Assembly: GCA_963784805.1 (NCBI GenBank)
Contig: CAWASR010000006.1
Coordinates: forward strand, 61,319-125,318
Source of the DNA: Roseiarcus sp963784805
GTDB lineage: Bacteria; Pseudomonadota; Alphaproteobacteria; Rhizobiales; Beijerinckiaceae
Reading direction: 5' to 3'
Length of the DNA: 64,000 bases
Shown: in pieces, positions 42,289 to 52,411 of the stretch
Layout of the letters: each line of letters begins with the position of its first letter
Position numbering within the stretch: position 1 is the first letter of the stretch
Position numbers and translations under genes: made by a program
The notes under the pieces: generated by a model
The model's input: the letters and a program-made list of their open reading frames with translations, nothing else
Databases searched by the model: none
Told to the model about the DNA's origin: nothing

Positions 42289-43995
42289 ATGCCGTTTGCA
42301 CGGTCGCTGGTCGCAATCGGCGTCGCAGTCGTCTCGATCTCCAATGTTGCGGCCGCCCCCGAGGGCAAGCGGGTCGCGCTCGTGATCGGCAACGGCGCCT
42401 ATCTGAACGCTCCAAAACTCGACAATCCGACGTTCGACGCCAGGGCGGTGGCGGGCGCATTCAGAAAGCTGGGGTTTCAGGTCGTCGATGGGTATAACCT
42501 CGACATCGCTGAGATGAGGCAGAAAGTCGCCGAATTCTCGGCGTCCTTGCCCGGCGCGAAATCGGCGGTGGTCTACTATGCCGGACATGGCGTTTCGGTC
42601 GATGACGAGAACTATCTCATCCCGACCGATATCAAGCTGCGCAGTCCGACGGACCTCGATCTGGGCGCGATCAGCGTCTCGCTCATCCTCAAGCAGATGA
42701 AGCGGGAGGATCGCGTCAACGTCGTCATCCTCGACGCCTGCCGCGACAATCCCTTCGCCGCCGCGTTGGCGAAGAGCAGGACGCGCGCAATCATCGGCGA
42801 ACGGGGCTTGAGCCGGATCGACGGCGATCTGGCGCGCGGCACTTTGATCGCCTTCGCCAGCGACCCCAAGAGCGTCGCGCTCGACGGGCCCGCGGGTCAG
42901 CACAGTCCGTTCACCGAGGCGTTTCTGGATCATGTCTTCGATTCGGGCGTCTCGATCGACACGGTCATGTCGAGGGTCCGCAGTGAGGTCTGGGAAAAGA
43001 CCGATCACAACCAGTTGCCGTGGGTGAACACCTCGCTGATCGGCGACTACGCGCTCAATCCGCAACCCGCGTCGCAAGCCTCGCCGGAAGAGGCCGCGGA
43101 CGCCGCCAAGGCGCCGTCGCCCGTGATCGCCGCGGTCGCCGCGCGCACTCAGGAAGACCTGTTGTGGGAATCCGCGCAGCACTCGAATCTGAGCGCCGAC
43201 TATAAGGTCTATCTCGACGCGTTTCCGAACGGTGTGTTCGCGCAAATGGCGAAGAATCGGATCGAAGTCCTTCAGGACGCTGGCGCTTCGACCGCCGCCA
43301 AAGTCCCCGAAACTGTCGCCTCTCGGGACTCTGGAGCGTCGGGCGCTGCAAAAGTCCCCGAAACGGCGGCGTCACGGGCCCCCGAAACGGTCGCCGCGGT
43401 CGAGCCGGTCGCGCCCTCCAAGACGGACTGGAAGGCGGAAATCGGATCGGTGGATACGGAAAAGGCGCTCGATTTGACGGCGACGGATCGGAAGGAAATC
43501 CAGGACCGTCTGATCGCGCTCGAGCTTTACAAGGGTCAGGCGACCGGCGTTTTCAATCTCTCGACCCGCGTGGCGATCTCGGCGTGGCAGAAGCGGAAAG
43601 GCGCCGCCGCGACCTCTTTCCTCGGGGCGCTGCAATTGGCGGAACTGCGGGCCGAAAGCCAAACCGAGTATCAAAAATATCTCGCCGCCCAATCGGCGCC
43701 CAGGCATGCGCCCAGGCAAGCCGTCAAGCCGGCGTCGAAACATGCGCCGCGCTTGACCAAGGCCCGGACGCCGGAGCGCCATCATCGGGTGACCAAGCGA
43801 TCGTCGCCGCCTCGCGTCGAAACCGAGGCCGCCGCGGCCCCGCCGGACCCGGGCGGCACGCCGGCGTGGCGCAGGCGGGCCGGGCTCCCGGTCAACGATC
43901 CGCCGCCCACCAGCGGCCCGCCGCCGGGATTTTGGCAGGGCGCCGCGACCGGAGCCGCCGCCGGACTCTTGATCGGAGGATTCCGGCGCTACTGA
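42289..43995 (+). CDS. Secreted caspase-family (C14) protein with peptidoglycan-binding-like domain
   Basis: The product is 568 aa. A signal peptide (SLVAIGVAVVSISNVAAA) precedes a p20-like caspase domain: RVALVIGNGAY, then YYAGHGVS with the catalytic His at about 100 and LDACRDNPF with the catalytic Cys at about 151. A PG_binding_1-like region (DRKEIQDRLIALELYKGQAT, then STRVAISAWQKRKG) lies near residues 400-445. A basic, His/Pro-rich tail follows and the C-terminus ends with a Gly-rich hydrophobic segment GAAAGLLIGG. Such proteins are called orthocaspases or metacaspase-like; here the export signal indicates a periplasmic or surface location. The repeated PETVASR-type segments at about 345-380 are low complexity. 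Confidence 0.83.
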   Translation: MPFARSLVAIGVAVVSISNVAAAPEGKRVALVIGNGAYLNAPKLDNPTFDARAVAGAFRKLGFQVVDGYNLDIAEMRQKVAEFSASLPGAKSAVVYYAGHGVSVDDENYLIPTDIKLRSPTDLDLGAISVSLILKQMKREDRVNVVILDACRDNPFAAALAKSRTRAIIGERGLSRIDGDLARGTLIAFASDPKSVALDGPAGQHSPFTEAFLDHVFDSGVSIDTVMSRVRSEVWEKTDHNQLPWVNTSLIGDYALNPQPASQASPEEAADAAKAPSPVIAAVAARTQEDLLWESAQHSNLSADYKVYLDAFPNGVFAQMAKNRIEVLQDAGASTAAKVPETVASRDSGASGAAKVPETAASRAPETVAAVEPVAPSKTDWKAEIGSVDTEKALDLTATDRKEIQDRLIALELYKGQATGVFNLSTRVAISAWQKRKGAAATSFLGALQLAELRAESQTEYQKYLAAQSAPRHAPRQAVKPASKHAPRLTKARTPERHHRVTKRSSPPRVETEAAAAPPDPGGTPAWRRRAGLPVNDPPPTSGPPPGFWQGAATGAAAGLLIGGFRRY

Positions 43996-44026
43996 AACCG
44001 GCGCGACTGAACTTAGGCCCAGCGAA

Positions 44027-44050
44027 GCTCCCGGCCCCCCCGCCGGGAGC
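44027..44050. terminator. Hairpin after caspase gene
   Basis: GCTCCCGG / CCGGGAGC form an eight-base stem with an eight-base loop, 32 bases after the stop. There is no T-run, so intrinsic termination is not certain. Confidence 0.4.
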
Positions 44051-44212
44051 GGGGCCGCGCGATCGACGCTGAACGCCCGACCGGCCGAGCCTGCGCGGGG
44101 AAGCGGCGGCGGGCGCCAAAACGGGCGCCAAAAAAAGCCTTTCATCGACGTCCCGCTCTTGTGATAGCGTCGCTCGCCGTCGCGCCCGAGACGCGACCCC
44201 GAGGGAGGAACG

Positions 44213-45580
44213 ATGAGCGAGCAGACCAAATATCTGATGGGCGAGGATCGGATTCCGCACGCCTGGTACAACATCATGGCCGATCTGCCGTCGCCGCCGC
44301 CCCCGGTGCTGCATCCGGGCACCGGCAAACCCATCGGGCCGGACGATCTCGCCCCGCTCTTTCCAATGGCGCTCATCGGGCAGGAAGTGAGCGCGGAAAG
44401 GCATATCGAAATCCCGGCGCCCGTGCGCGACGTTTACCGCATGTGGCGTCCGACGCCGCTCTATCGCGCCCGGCGGCTCGAGAAGGCGCTCGGAACCAGC
44501 GCACGCATTTTCTACAAATACGAGGGGGTGAGCCCGGCCGGCAGCCACAAGCCCAACACCGCGGTGGCGCAGGCCTTCTACAACAAGCAGGAAGGCGTCG
44601 CGAAGCTCTCGACCGAGACCGGCGCGGGGCAGTGGGGCTCCGCGCTCGCCTTCGCCGGCGGGCTGTTCGGCCTCGAAGTCCAGGTTTACATGGTCAAGGT
44701 TTCCTACAATCAGAAGCCTTATCGCCGCGCCCTGATGGAGACTTACGGGGCGAAATGCGTCGCCAGCCCCAGCAACGAGACCGATTCGGGCCGCGCGATC
44801 CTCGCCCAGCATCCGGATTCGCCCGGCAGCCTCGGCATCGCGATTTCGGAAGCCGTGGAAGTCGCGGCCAAGAACGCCGACACCAAATACGCGCTCGGCA
44901 GCGTGCTCAACCATGTGCTGATGCATCAAACCGTCATCGGCATCGAGGCGATCGAGCAGATGGAGCAGGCCGACGCCTACCCCGACGTCGTGATCGGCTG
45001 CGCGGGCGGCGGCTCCAACTTCGCCGGCCTCGCCTTTCCGTTCATCGGCAGGAAGCTCACCGACAAGCGCGACGTCAGGGTGATCGCGGTCGAGCCGGCC
45101 GCGTGCCCGTCGCTGACCCGCGGCAGATACGCCTTCGACTTCGGCGACACCGGGCATCTGACCCCGCTGGTCAAGATGCATACCCTCGGCTCGGAATTCA
45201 TCCCGCCCGGCTTCCATGCCGGGGGCTTGCGCTATCACGGCATGGCGCCGCTGGTCAGCCACTGCAAGGAGCTGGGGCTGATCGAGGCCCGCGCCTATCA
45301 CCAGAACCCGTGCTTCGAGGCGGGCGTCATGTTCGCGCGGGCGGAAGGGATCGTGCCGGCGCCGGAAACCAACCACGCGGTGCGCGCGGCGGTCGACGAG
45401 GCGCTGAAGGCGCGGGCGGAGGGGACATCGCCGACCATCCTGTTCAACCTCTCGGGCCACGGCCATTTCGACATGCAGGCCTACACCGACTATTTCGCCG
45501 GCAAGCTCGAGGATCAGGACTACGATCCGGCGGCGCTCGCGCAGTCGCTCGCGCATCTGCCGAAGGTGGCGGCGGAGTAG
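44213..45580 (+). CDS. TrpB2-type tryptophan synthase beta-like PLP enzyme
   Basis: The product is 455 aa. The PLP lysine lies in SPAGSHKPNTA, with GAGQWGSALAFA and GCAGGGSNFAGLAFPF (phosphate loop) clear. The extended N-terminus and PTPLYRARRLEKALG are typical of TrpB2 rather than TrpB1. TrpB2 proteins can make tryptophan from indole and serine without TrpA, and some act in other pathways. No trpA or other trp genes are in the window, so its physiological role is unclear. It follows the caspase gene by 218 bases. Confidence 0.9.
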   Translation: MSEQTKYLMGEDRIPHAWYNIMADLPSPPPPVLHPGTGKPIGPDDLAPLFPMALIGQEVSAERHIEIPAPVRDVYRMWRPTPLYRARRLEKALGTSARIFYKYEGVSPAGSHKPNTAVAQAFYNKQEGVAKLSTETGAGQWGSALAFAGGLFGLEVQVYMVKVSYNQKPYRRALMETYGAKCVASPSNETDSGRAILAQHPDSPGSLGIAISEAVEVAAKNADTKYALGSVLNHVLMHQTVIGIEAIEQMEQADAYPDVVIGCAGGGSNFAGLAFPFIGRKLTDKRDVRVIAVEPAACPSLTRGRYAFDFGDTGHLTPLVKMHTLGSEFIPPGFHAGGLRYHGMAPLVSHCKELGLIEARAYHQNPCFEAGVMFARAEGIVPAPETNHAVRAAVDEALKARAEGTSPTILFNLSGHGHFDMQAYTDYFAGKLEDQDYDPAALAQSLAHLPKVAAE

Positions 45581-45633
45581 GGGAGAGGTCGACGATCGGA
45601 CCAGACGCAGTTAGCGACCCCGTCTGCAAAGGG

Positions 45634-46035
45634 CTACCCGGTCGCGAAAACCCAAAGCGAGCGCCACAGGCAGCGGCGGGCCGGGTTCTTGAACGCGGCC
45701 GCGTCGAAATAGGCCAGATGCCCCGTCAACCCGTCGTCGGGCCAGCGAAAGCCGACCTCGACCTGACTGCCGCGCAAATGGACGAATTGCTCGACCGGGC
45801 CGAGATCGTCCGCCTCGGCGGAGGTCCCGATCGGTCCGGTCACTCCGTCCCGATAGCGCCACACCTGGCCATCGCGCGATGTCACGCTGACCGAGCGGGC
45901 CGCCTCGTCGAAGGCGACGACGAGCGGCCCGAGCTTGCCGTCGCCCTTGTACGCGCATTGCCGGGTCACGGGCTGGGCCGCGAGCGGAGACGCGCCAAGG
46001 CCGGCGAGGGCCGCGAGGACGAGACAGGAGCGCAC
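45634..46035 (-). CDS. Small exported hypothetical protein
   Basis: The product is 133 aa. A signal peptide (SCLVLAALAGLGASPLAAQ) leads to a compact beta-rich domain with three Cys in the mature part (RQCAYKGDGKLGP and NPARRCLWRS). The start is a GTG at 46035. I do not recognise a family. It lies between the TrpB2-like gene and a cyclophilin gene, convergent with the former. It may be a periplasmic structural or binding protein. Confidence 0.55.
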   Translation of the reverse strand: MRSCLVLAALAGLGASPLAAQPVTRQCAYKGDGKLGPLVVAFDEAARSVSVTSRDGQVWRYRDGVTGPIGTSAEADDLGPVEQFVHLRGSQVEVGFRWPDDGLTGHLAYFDAAAFKNPARRCLWRSLWVFATG

Positions 46036-46257
46036 GAACTCGAATCGTCATACAGGGACTGTAGCTTGCCTTCATTCGGCGTCAAAGCCGGAGGCGACGC
46101 CCGCTCCCTCCGCCACGCTTCGCATGGTCCCCCTTCCCCCGCGTTTTCCCGGCGCGCTCGCCCGCGCGGCTTGCGAGCCCCGCAGGTTGCAATGCCCTTT
46201 CAACCTGCTATCAAGCCGCTCGGCGGCGATCGCGCGCCGCAGCCCCCGAGGCCTCGC

Positions 46258-46806
46258 ATGCTCTTGATCAGCCGCCGCGCCGCGCTGGCGCTTCCTCTTT
46301 TCGCCGCTTCGACCGCCTGGGCGGCGAAGGACGACGACAACACCGTCATCCTCACAACCAAACACGGCAAAGTGGTCATTCGGCTGAGGCCCGATTGGGC
46401 GCCCAAAACCGTCGAGCGGATCAAGACGCTGGTGAAGCGCAAATTCTATGACGGCATCGTGTTCCATCGCGTCATTCCGGGCTTCATGGCGCAGACCGGC
46501 GATCCGACCGGAACCGGCATGGGCGGCTCGGATCTGCCCAACCTGCCGGCCGAATTCAACAAGACCCATTTCACCCGCGGCATTCTCGGCATGGCGCGCT
46601 CGGGCGACCCGAATTCGGCCAATTCGCAGTTCTTCATCTGCTTCGCCGACGCCGACTTCCTCGACGGCAAGTACACGGCTTTCGGCCAAGTCGTCTCGGG
46701 GATGGACGTCGTCGACAAGATCAAGGCCGGGACCGAGGAAAACAACGGCGCGGTGACCAATCCCGACAAGATCGTCACCATGCGCATGGCCCCGGCCGCC
46801 AAATAA
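46258..46806 (+). CDS. Peptidyl-prolyl cis-trans isomerase (cyclophilin), exported form
   Basis: The product is 182 aa with a signal peptide (SRRAALALPLFAASTAWA) that carries Arg-Arg and may be Tat- or Sec-dependent. The cyclophilin core has FYDGIVFHRVIPGFMAQTGD, GTGMGGSDLPNLPAEF, NSANSQFFICFADADFLDG, all hallmark segments. It is a periplasmic folding catalyst. ATG 46258 is the start. A second, leaderless cyclophilin follows after 15 bases, so the two probably form an operon with periplasmic and cytoplasmic partners. Confidence 0.92.
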   Translation: MLLISRRAALALPLFAASTAWAAKDDDNTVILTTKHGKVVIRLRPDWAPKTVERIKTLVKRKFYDGIVFHRVIPGFMAQTGDPTGTGMGGSDLPNLPAEFNKTHFTRGILGMARSGDPNSANSQFFICFADADFLDGKYTAFGQVVSGMDVVDKIKAGTEENNGAVTNPDKIVTMRMAPAAK

Positions 46807-46821
46807 TCAGGAGTTCAGTTC

Positions 46822-47277
<456 letters not shown>

Positions 47278-47297
47278 GAGGGGCGGGCTTGGTTCCC

Positions 47298-47395
47298 CGT
47301 CATTGCGAGGAGCATGAGCGACGAAGCAATCGATCGGCCGCGCCCCGCATCCGGACTGGATCGCTTCGCTGACGCTCGCGATGACGCGTTGGCGG
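47298..47395. repeat. Rhizobial-type intergenic palindromic repeat
   Basis: CGTCATTGCGAGGAGC and CGACGAAGCAATCGATC on the left are answered by GATCGCTTCGCTGACGC and TCGCGATGACG on the right, forming a long imperfect palindrome. Very similar elements are dispersed between genes in many Hyphomicrobiales. It lies between the cyclophilin and queA genes. Confidence 0.7.
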
Positions 47396-47421
47396 ACGAC
47401 AAGCCGGCGATAATTCCCGCC

Positions 47422-48516
47422 ATGCGCGTCGACGCCTTCGATTTCGTTCTCCCGCCCGAGCGGATCGCGCTTCAGCCCGCCTCCCCACGCGACAGCGCGC
47501 GGATGCTCGTCGTCGGCCCCGACGGCGGGCTGAAGGATTCGCGCGTTTCGGCGCTGCCCGATTTTCTGCGGCCCGGCGACGCGCTCGTCGTCAACGACAC
47601 CCGCGTGATCGCCGCGCGGCTCGAGGGCGTGCGCGTCAGGGGCGAGGCGGCGGCGTCGATCGAGGCGACGCTGATCCGGCGCATCGACGACAGCCGCTGG
47701 CTGGCGCTCGCGCGTCCGGCCAAGAAGCTCAAGGTCGGGGAGCGCATCCGGTTCGGCGAGACCAGCGAGAGCATGGCCTGCCTGCTCGGCGCCCTCGACG
47801 CGGAAATCGAGGACAAGGGCGAGGCGGGCGAGGTGCTGCTGCGCTTCCACTTCGCCGGCGCCGCGCTCGACGAGGCGATCGAGCGCCTGGGCTCAGCCCC
47901 GCTGCCGCCCTATATCGCCGGCCGCCGCGCGCCGCGGGTCGAGGACCGCGCCGACTATCAGACCATGTTCGCGGCGAACGACGGGGCGGTGGCGGCGCCG
48001 ACCGCCGGCCTTCATTTCACCCCGGCCCTGGTCGATCGCCTCGCGGCCGGCGGCGTCGCGCTGCATCGGGTCACGCTGCATGTCGGCGCCGGCACCTTCC
48101 TTCCGGTCAGGGTCGAAGACACCCGCGACCACAAGATGCACGCCGAATGGGGCGCGATCGACGCCGAGACCGCCGCCGCGCTCAACGCCGCGCGCGCGAA
48201 GGGGGGGCGGATCGTTTGCGTCGGCACGACCTCGGCGCGCATTCTCGAGAGCGCCGCGGACGCGGACGGACGCGTTCTGCCGTTTTCGGGCGAGACGGCG
48301 ATCTTCATCACGCCCGGCTACCGCTTCCGCGCCGTGGACGTTTTGATGACCAATTTCCATTTGCCGCGCTCGACCCTGTTCATGCTGGTCAGCGCGTTCA
48401 GCGGCCTTGATGCGATGCGCGCGGCCTACGCGCACGCGATCGACGTGGGCTATCGATTCTATTCCTACGGCGACGCCTGTCTGCTGATCGGCGGCGGCGC
48501 CCGCTCAGGCCGCTGA
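47422..48516 (+). CDS. queA: S-adenosylmethionine:tRNA ribosyltransferase-isomerase
   Basis: The product is 364 aa. Visible family motifs are DFVLPPERIALQPA, LVVNDTRVIAARL, AAPTAGLHFTPALVDRL, HVGAGTFLPVR and LMTNFHLPRSTLFMLVSAF. QueA adds the ribosyl part of SAM to form epoxyqueuosine in the anticodon of certain tRNAs. ATG 47422 is chosen; a longer frame runs upstream through the palindromic repeat. Its last 12 bases overlap the 3' end of the opposing GGDEF-EAL gene. tgt, the preceding pathway step, is 2.7 kb downstream. Confidence 0.94.
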   Translation: MRVDAFDFVLPPERIALQPASPRDSARMLVVGPDGGLKDSRVSALPDFLRPGDALVVNDTRVIAARLEGVRVRGEAAASIEATLIRRIDDSRWLALARPAKKLKVGERIRFGETSESMACLLGALDAEIEDKGEAGEVLLRFHFAGAALDEAIERLGSAPLPPYIAGRRAPRVEDRADYQTMFAANDGAVAAPTAGLHFTPALVDRLAAGGVALHRVTLHVGAGTFLPVRVEDTRDHKMHAEWGAIDAETAAALNAARAKGGRIVCVGTTSARILESAADADGRVLPFSGETAIFITPGYRFRAVDVLMTNFHLPRSTLFMLVSAFSGLDAMRAAYAHAIDVGYRFYSYGDACLLIGGGARSGR

Positions 48517-50482
48517 CAACGCGTTGCGATCGTCCTCATTCACGAGTCGCGCGCAATCGGCGAACGGCATCGGCCTGGCGAAGAGATAGCCCTGGCCGAG
48601 TCCGCAGCCGGCGGCGAGGGCTCGTTCGGCCTGCGTCCGCCGCTCGATTCCCTCGACGATCACCGACATCCCCAAGGACCCGCCGAGGTTGACGATCGCC
48701 CGCAAGATCTCGAACGATTCCGCGCTCGTGTCGACGTCGTCGACAAACGCCTTGTCGACTTTCAGCTTGTCGAAGGGAAAGCGGCGCAGATACGCAAGGC
48801 TGGAGAATCCGGCGCCGAAATCGTCGAGCGCGATCGCCGTGCCGAGACCGCGCAGGCGCGCCAGCACGTCGCGCGTGCGCGCCTCGTCGGTCAGCATGAT
48901 GCTTTCCGTGATCTCGAGCGCGATGCGGCCGGGATCGACGCCGGATCGCGCCAAGATGCCGGCGATCGAGGGCACGATGTCGTCGCAAAGAAAATGCGCC
49001 GCGGACAGATTGATCGAAATCTGGAGGGAGCGGGGCAGGCGCAGCGCGTCGGCGCAGACGAGTTCCAGCATGTGGCGGTCGATCGCGACGATGAGGCCGC
49101 TCTCCTCCGCAAGCGGAATGATGTGGCGCGGCAGGATCAGCTTGCCGCGCCGTATCCAGCGGATCAGCGCTTCGACGGCGACGATGCGGCCGGTCGCGAG
49201 GTCGACCTGGGGCTGGTAGTAGGGTTCGAATTCATCGAGTTCGAGCGCGCGCCGGAGGTTGGATTCGAGCGCCCGCCTGCCCAGGACGTCGCGATCCTTG
49301 GCTGTGTCGAACACGCTGATGACGCCGCGGCCGCCCGACTTGGCGCGGTTGAGCGCGATGTCGCTGCCGCGGACGATGTCGTTGGGCGTATCCCCGTGGC
49401 TCGGCGCGTGAGCGAGGCCGATGCTGGCGTTGGAGGCGATGCTGAGCGCTCCGATGCGATGCGGGCGCTGCATCGCCTCCAGCGTCGCCTGGGCCAGGCG
49501 GCGGGCCCTGTCGGCAGCCTCCTCGCCTTCGACCAGCAGGGCGAATTCGTCACCGCCAAGCCGCGCGGCCACGACGTCGTCGCCTTCGCCTGACAGGCGC
49601 TTCAGACGGTCGGCGATCGAGGTCAGAAGCTGGTCGCCGGCGGCGTGGCCGAGGGCGTCGTTGATGGTCTTGAACCGATCGACGTCAAGCGTGAGCAGCG
49701 CGACCTCGCCGCCTCCGCGCGCGCGCCGGGCGAAGGCTTGCTCGATGCGCTCGGAGAACGCCGCGCGATTGCGCAACCCGGTCAACGAGTTCGTGCGCGG
49801 CGAGGAATTCGAAGCGACGGCTGGCCGCGATCTGCTCGCGGTGCATGCGCTGGACCTTGCGCTTCTGCCAGAACAGGACGCCGATGAGACCGAAGGCGCT
49901 GACGAGGAGTCCGGTCTCCAGCGCAAGCTGCTCTTCCTGCTGGCGGCGCATGATTTCCGCGTCGGCGCGCGAGCGTTCGATGCTGTGGGCCAAAGCGCCG
50001 GACGCCAAGCCGGCGACCGGTTCATCGAGCGTCTCCAGCAGCGCGTCGAATTTCTCCACGGCGGCGGGCGCAGCCGGCGCCGCCGGCAGCGGCGTCAAAA
50101 TGCCCACGGTCGTCATGACAGCAGTCGCTTCGGCCGCCATCTTCGCGTCGCCGCGAGTGAGTTCGCCAAAGGCGCCGCGCTTCAGGTCGGCGCTCCAGCC
50201 GGCGACGACTGCGAAGGCGGTCGAGAGCTCTCGTCGCCGCTTGGCGCTGGGATCGACCGTCCAGAGCGCGTAGGCGGCCTTCAGCCGCGCGACGTCGATC
50301 TTGCCGTTGGACGCGTTGAACGTCGTCTCAAACCGGGCGGCGCGACTGATCGAAGCGCTGATCTGCGCGTCGAAACGCCGGATCGCCATCCCTGCGGCGG
50401 CGAAACAGATGACGGCGGCCAGCAATGCATAGACGACTCGCTGCGACTTGCCCGAGGCGACGCTGTCGGCCTTTCCGCTCAC
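48505..50482 (-). CDS. GGDEF-EAL cyclic-di-GMP protein with two TM segments (frameshifted)
   Basis: About 658 aa when read across a one-base shift at 49792 that turns AAH and NSLTGLRNRAAFSERI into a continuous LAAHNSLTGLRNR. The N-terminal part has a TM (VVYALLAAVICFAAAGMAI), a helical sensor-like periplasmic region and a second TM (LLVSAFGLIGVLFWQKRK). The GGDEF domain has intact RLGGDEFALLVEGE. The EAL domain has VEALIRW, IALEITES, ALDDFGAGFSSL and VIVEGIE, so both active sites look complete. It makes or degrades cyclic-di-GMP at the inner membrane. It is co-directional with the molybdopterin-fold protein two bases upstream of its start. The indel is likely technical. Confidence 0.88.
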
Positions 50483-50485
50483 GTT

Positions 50486-50983
50486 TCACAGGATTCTGAT
50501 GCGGGAAATCTGCCAGATCGATCGCGCATAGTAGGTTTCCGTCGCGAGTTGCGGATTCGAATCGTACGGATAGACGAGGAACAGCGGGCCCTTCTCTTCG
50601 ACCGTCAGCGGCTTGCCGTTCATGGAGTGGGCGAAGATGGCGCGGAACTGTTTGAAATCCTCGAGCGGCACGTCGACCTGATAATCGTCGAGCGCGAAAA
50701 TCGCCGCCTTCTCGCCCCTCGCGCCGACGAACGTCATCAGGTCGCGCGCGAGCACGCCGTCAAAATCGATGAGGCCGTCGTGCCAGGGCGTGTGCGTCGA
50801 GATGCGCGCTACGCCGAGCCTCAGCAAGTCGTCGCGGGTGAAATTGAATGTCCTGCCGCTCGCCGTCTTGCCGTCGACAGTGAGGAGCCGCTCTTTCGCC
50901 TCCGCGGCGGTCTCCGCGGCAGCGGACCGCGCGCCGACCAGCGTCGCGGCGATCGTCGACAAGACCTGACGCCGATGGAACAT
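50486..50983 (-). CDS. Exported molybdopterin-oxidoreductase-like domain protein
   Basis: The product is 165 aa with a signal peptide (VLSTIAATLVGARSAAA). The domain resembles the small oxidoreductase-like (sulfite-oxidase-type fold) proteins that lack a cofactor-binding Cys: TFNFTRDDLLRLGVARISTHT, YQVDVPLEDFKQF, GPLFLVYPYDSNPQL and SIWQISRIRI. Such proteins are often encoded beside GGDEF-EAL genes, as here, where the GGDEF-EAL start is two bases after this stop. It may be a periplasmic sensor module for the cyclic-di-GMP protein. Confidence 0.8.
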   Translation of the reverse strand: MFHRRQVLSTIAATLVGARSAAAETAAEAKERLLTVDGKTASGRTFNFTRDDLLRLGVARISTHTPWHDGLIDFDGVLARDLMTFVGARGEKAAIFALDDYQVDVPLEDFKQFRAIFAHSMNGKPLTVEEKGPLFLVYPYDSNPQLATETYYARSIWQISRIRIL

Positions 50984-51187
50984 GGCTCACCCTGGATCAT
51001 GGCGGCAGGACGCAACGTAAGCGCTTCTTGTTTCGAACAGGTTAAGCGTCGACGGGATTTGCGACGGACGCCGCAAAGGCCCGCGAAGGGCGGCGGCGGT
51101 TTGCCACGCCCGGTCGATCATGCTTTATCGACTTTCGCTCGGTCCGCAGCCCCTCTTGGCGCTCGCAAAGACTCTTTAAGAGCCTCG

Positions 51188-52318
51188 ATGACTTCGACTT
51201 TCAGCTTCGCCATCCTTGCCGCCGACGGCGCGGCCCGGCTGGGCGAAATCGCGACTCCGCGCGGCGTGATCCGCACCCCCGCCTTCATGCCGGTCGGAAC
51301 CGCGGCGACCGTCAAGGCGATGCATCCCGAGACGGTGCGCGCGCTCGGCGCGGACGTCGTCCTCTCCAACACCTATCACCTGATGCTGGCTCCGGGCGCG
51401 GAGCGGATCGCCGCGCTCGGCGGCCTGCACCGATTCATGAATTGGCCGCACCCGATTCTCACCGATTCCGGCGGCTTTCAGGTGATGAGCCTCGCCAGAC
51501 TGCGCAAGCTCGATGAGAGGGGCGTGACGTTCCAGTCGCATATCGACGGCTCGCGACACGAACTGACGCCCGAGCGATCGATGGAGATCCAGCGCCTCCT
51601 GGGCGCCGACATTCAAATGCAGTTGGACGAATGCGTGAAGCTGCCGTGCTCGTATGCCGAGGCCGAGCGTGCGATGCGGCTGTCGCTGCGCTGGGCGGAG
51701 CGCTCGAAGATCGCCTTCGGCGCGCAGCCGGGCAGGGCGGTCTTCGGCATCGTCCAGGGCGGGATCGAAAAGGATCTGCGCGTGTTCAGCGCCGAGGCGC
51801 TGGCCGACATCGGCTTTCACGGCTACGCGATCGGGGGGCTGGCGGTCGGCGAGCCGCAAGCCGTCATGCTCGACACGATCGAGACCGTGATCCCGCATCT
51901 GCCCGCAAACAGGCCGCGCTACCTGATGGGGGTCGGCACGCCTGACGATCTGCTGCAGTCGCTGCGACGCGGCGTCGACATGTTCGATTGCGTGATGCCG
52001 ACCCGCGCCGGGCGGCACGGCATGGCGTTCACCCGCCGCGGCCGCCTCAATCTGCGCAACGCGCGCTTCGCCGACGATTCGCGGCCGGTCGATCCGCTGT
52101 CGTCGTCGCGGATGGCGCGCGACTATTCTCGCGCCTACTGGCGCCACCTGGTGAAGTCGGGCGAAATCCTCGCCATGATGGGACTGAGCGAGATCAATCT
52201 CGCCTATTATCTGGAACTGATGTCGGGCGCGCGGCAGGCGATCGGCGAAGGGCGTCTCGACGCCTATATCGACGATGCGCGGCGAGGCTGGGCCGAGGGC
52301 GAAGCCGAGGGCGGCTGA
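51188..52318 (+). CDS. tgt: Queuine/preQ1 tRNA-ribosyltransferase, lacking zinc cysteines
   Basis: The product is 376 aa. Motifs are AFMPVGTAATVKAMHP, LTDSGGFQVMSLARL (Asp of the active site), FGIVQGGIEKDLR, GGLAVGEP and the nucleophile region DMFDCVMPTRAGRHG. The zinc site, usually CxCxxC followed by His, reads SSSRMARDYSRAYWRHL, so all three cysteines are missing while the surrounding sequence is conserved. Tgt exchanges G34 of tRNAs for preQ1 in the queuosine pathway; queA is nearby. ATG 51188 is the start; the longer upstream frame is antisense to other genes. Confidence 0.9.
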   Translation: MTSTFSFAILAADGAARLGEIATPRGVIRTPAFMPVGTAATVKAMHPETVRALGADVVLSNTYHLMLAPGAERIAALGGLHRFMNWPHPILTDSGGFQVMSLARLRKLDERGVTFQSHIDGSRHELTPERSMEIQRLLGADIQMQLDECVKLPCSYAEAERAMRLSLRWAERSKIAFGAQPGRAVFGIVQGGIEKDLRVFSAEALADIGFHGYAIGGLAVGEPQAVMLDTIETVIPHLPANRPRYLMGVGTPDDLLQSLRRGVDMFDCVMPTRAGRHGMAFTRRGRLNLRNARFADDSRPVDPLSSSRMARDYSRAYWRHLVKSGEILAMMGLSEINLAYYLELMSGARQAIGEGRLDAYIDDARRGWAEGEAEGG

Positions 52319-52380
52319 GATTTAATACTTATCCCGAACTTGCCGGCGCCAAGTATCGCCAACGCTTTCACTAAAGGGAA

Positions 52381-52411
52381 AGGGCGAGGCGCCGGTCATG
52401 CGTCTCGCCCT
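52381..52411 (+). terminator. Terminator after tgt
   Basis: AGGGCGAG / CTCGCCCT stem of eight pairs around a 15-base loop, followed by TCTTTCTCT on the plus strand. It lies 62 bases after the tgt stop. Confidence 0.8.
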
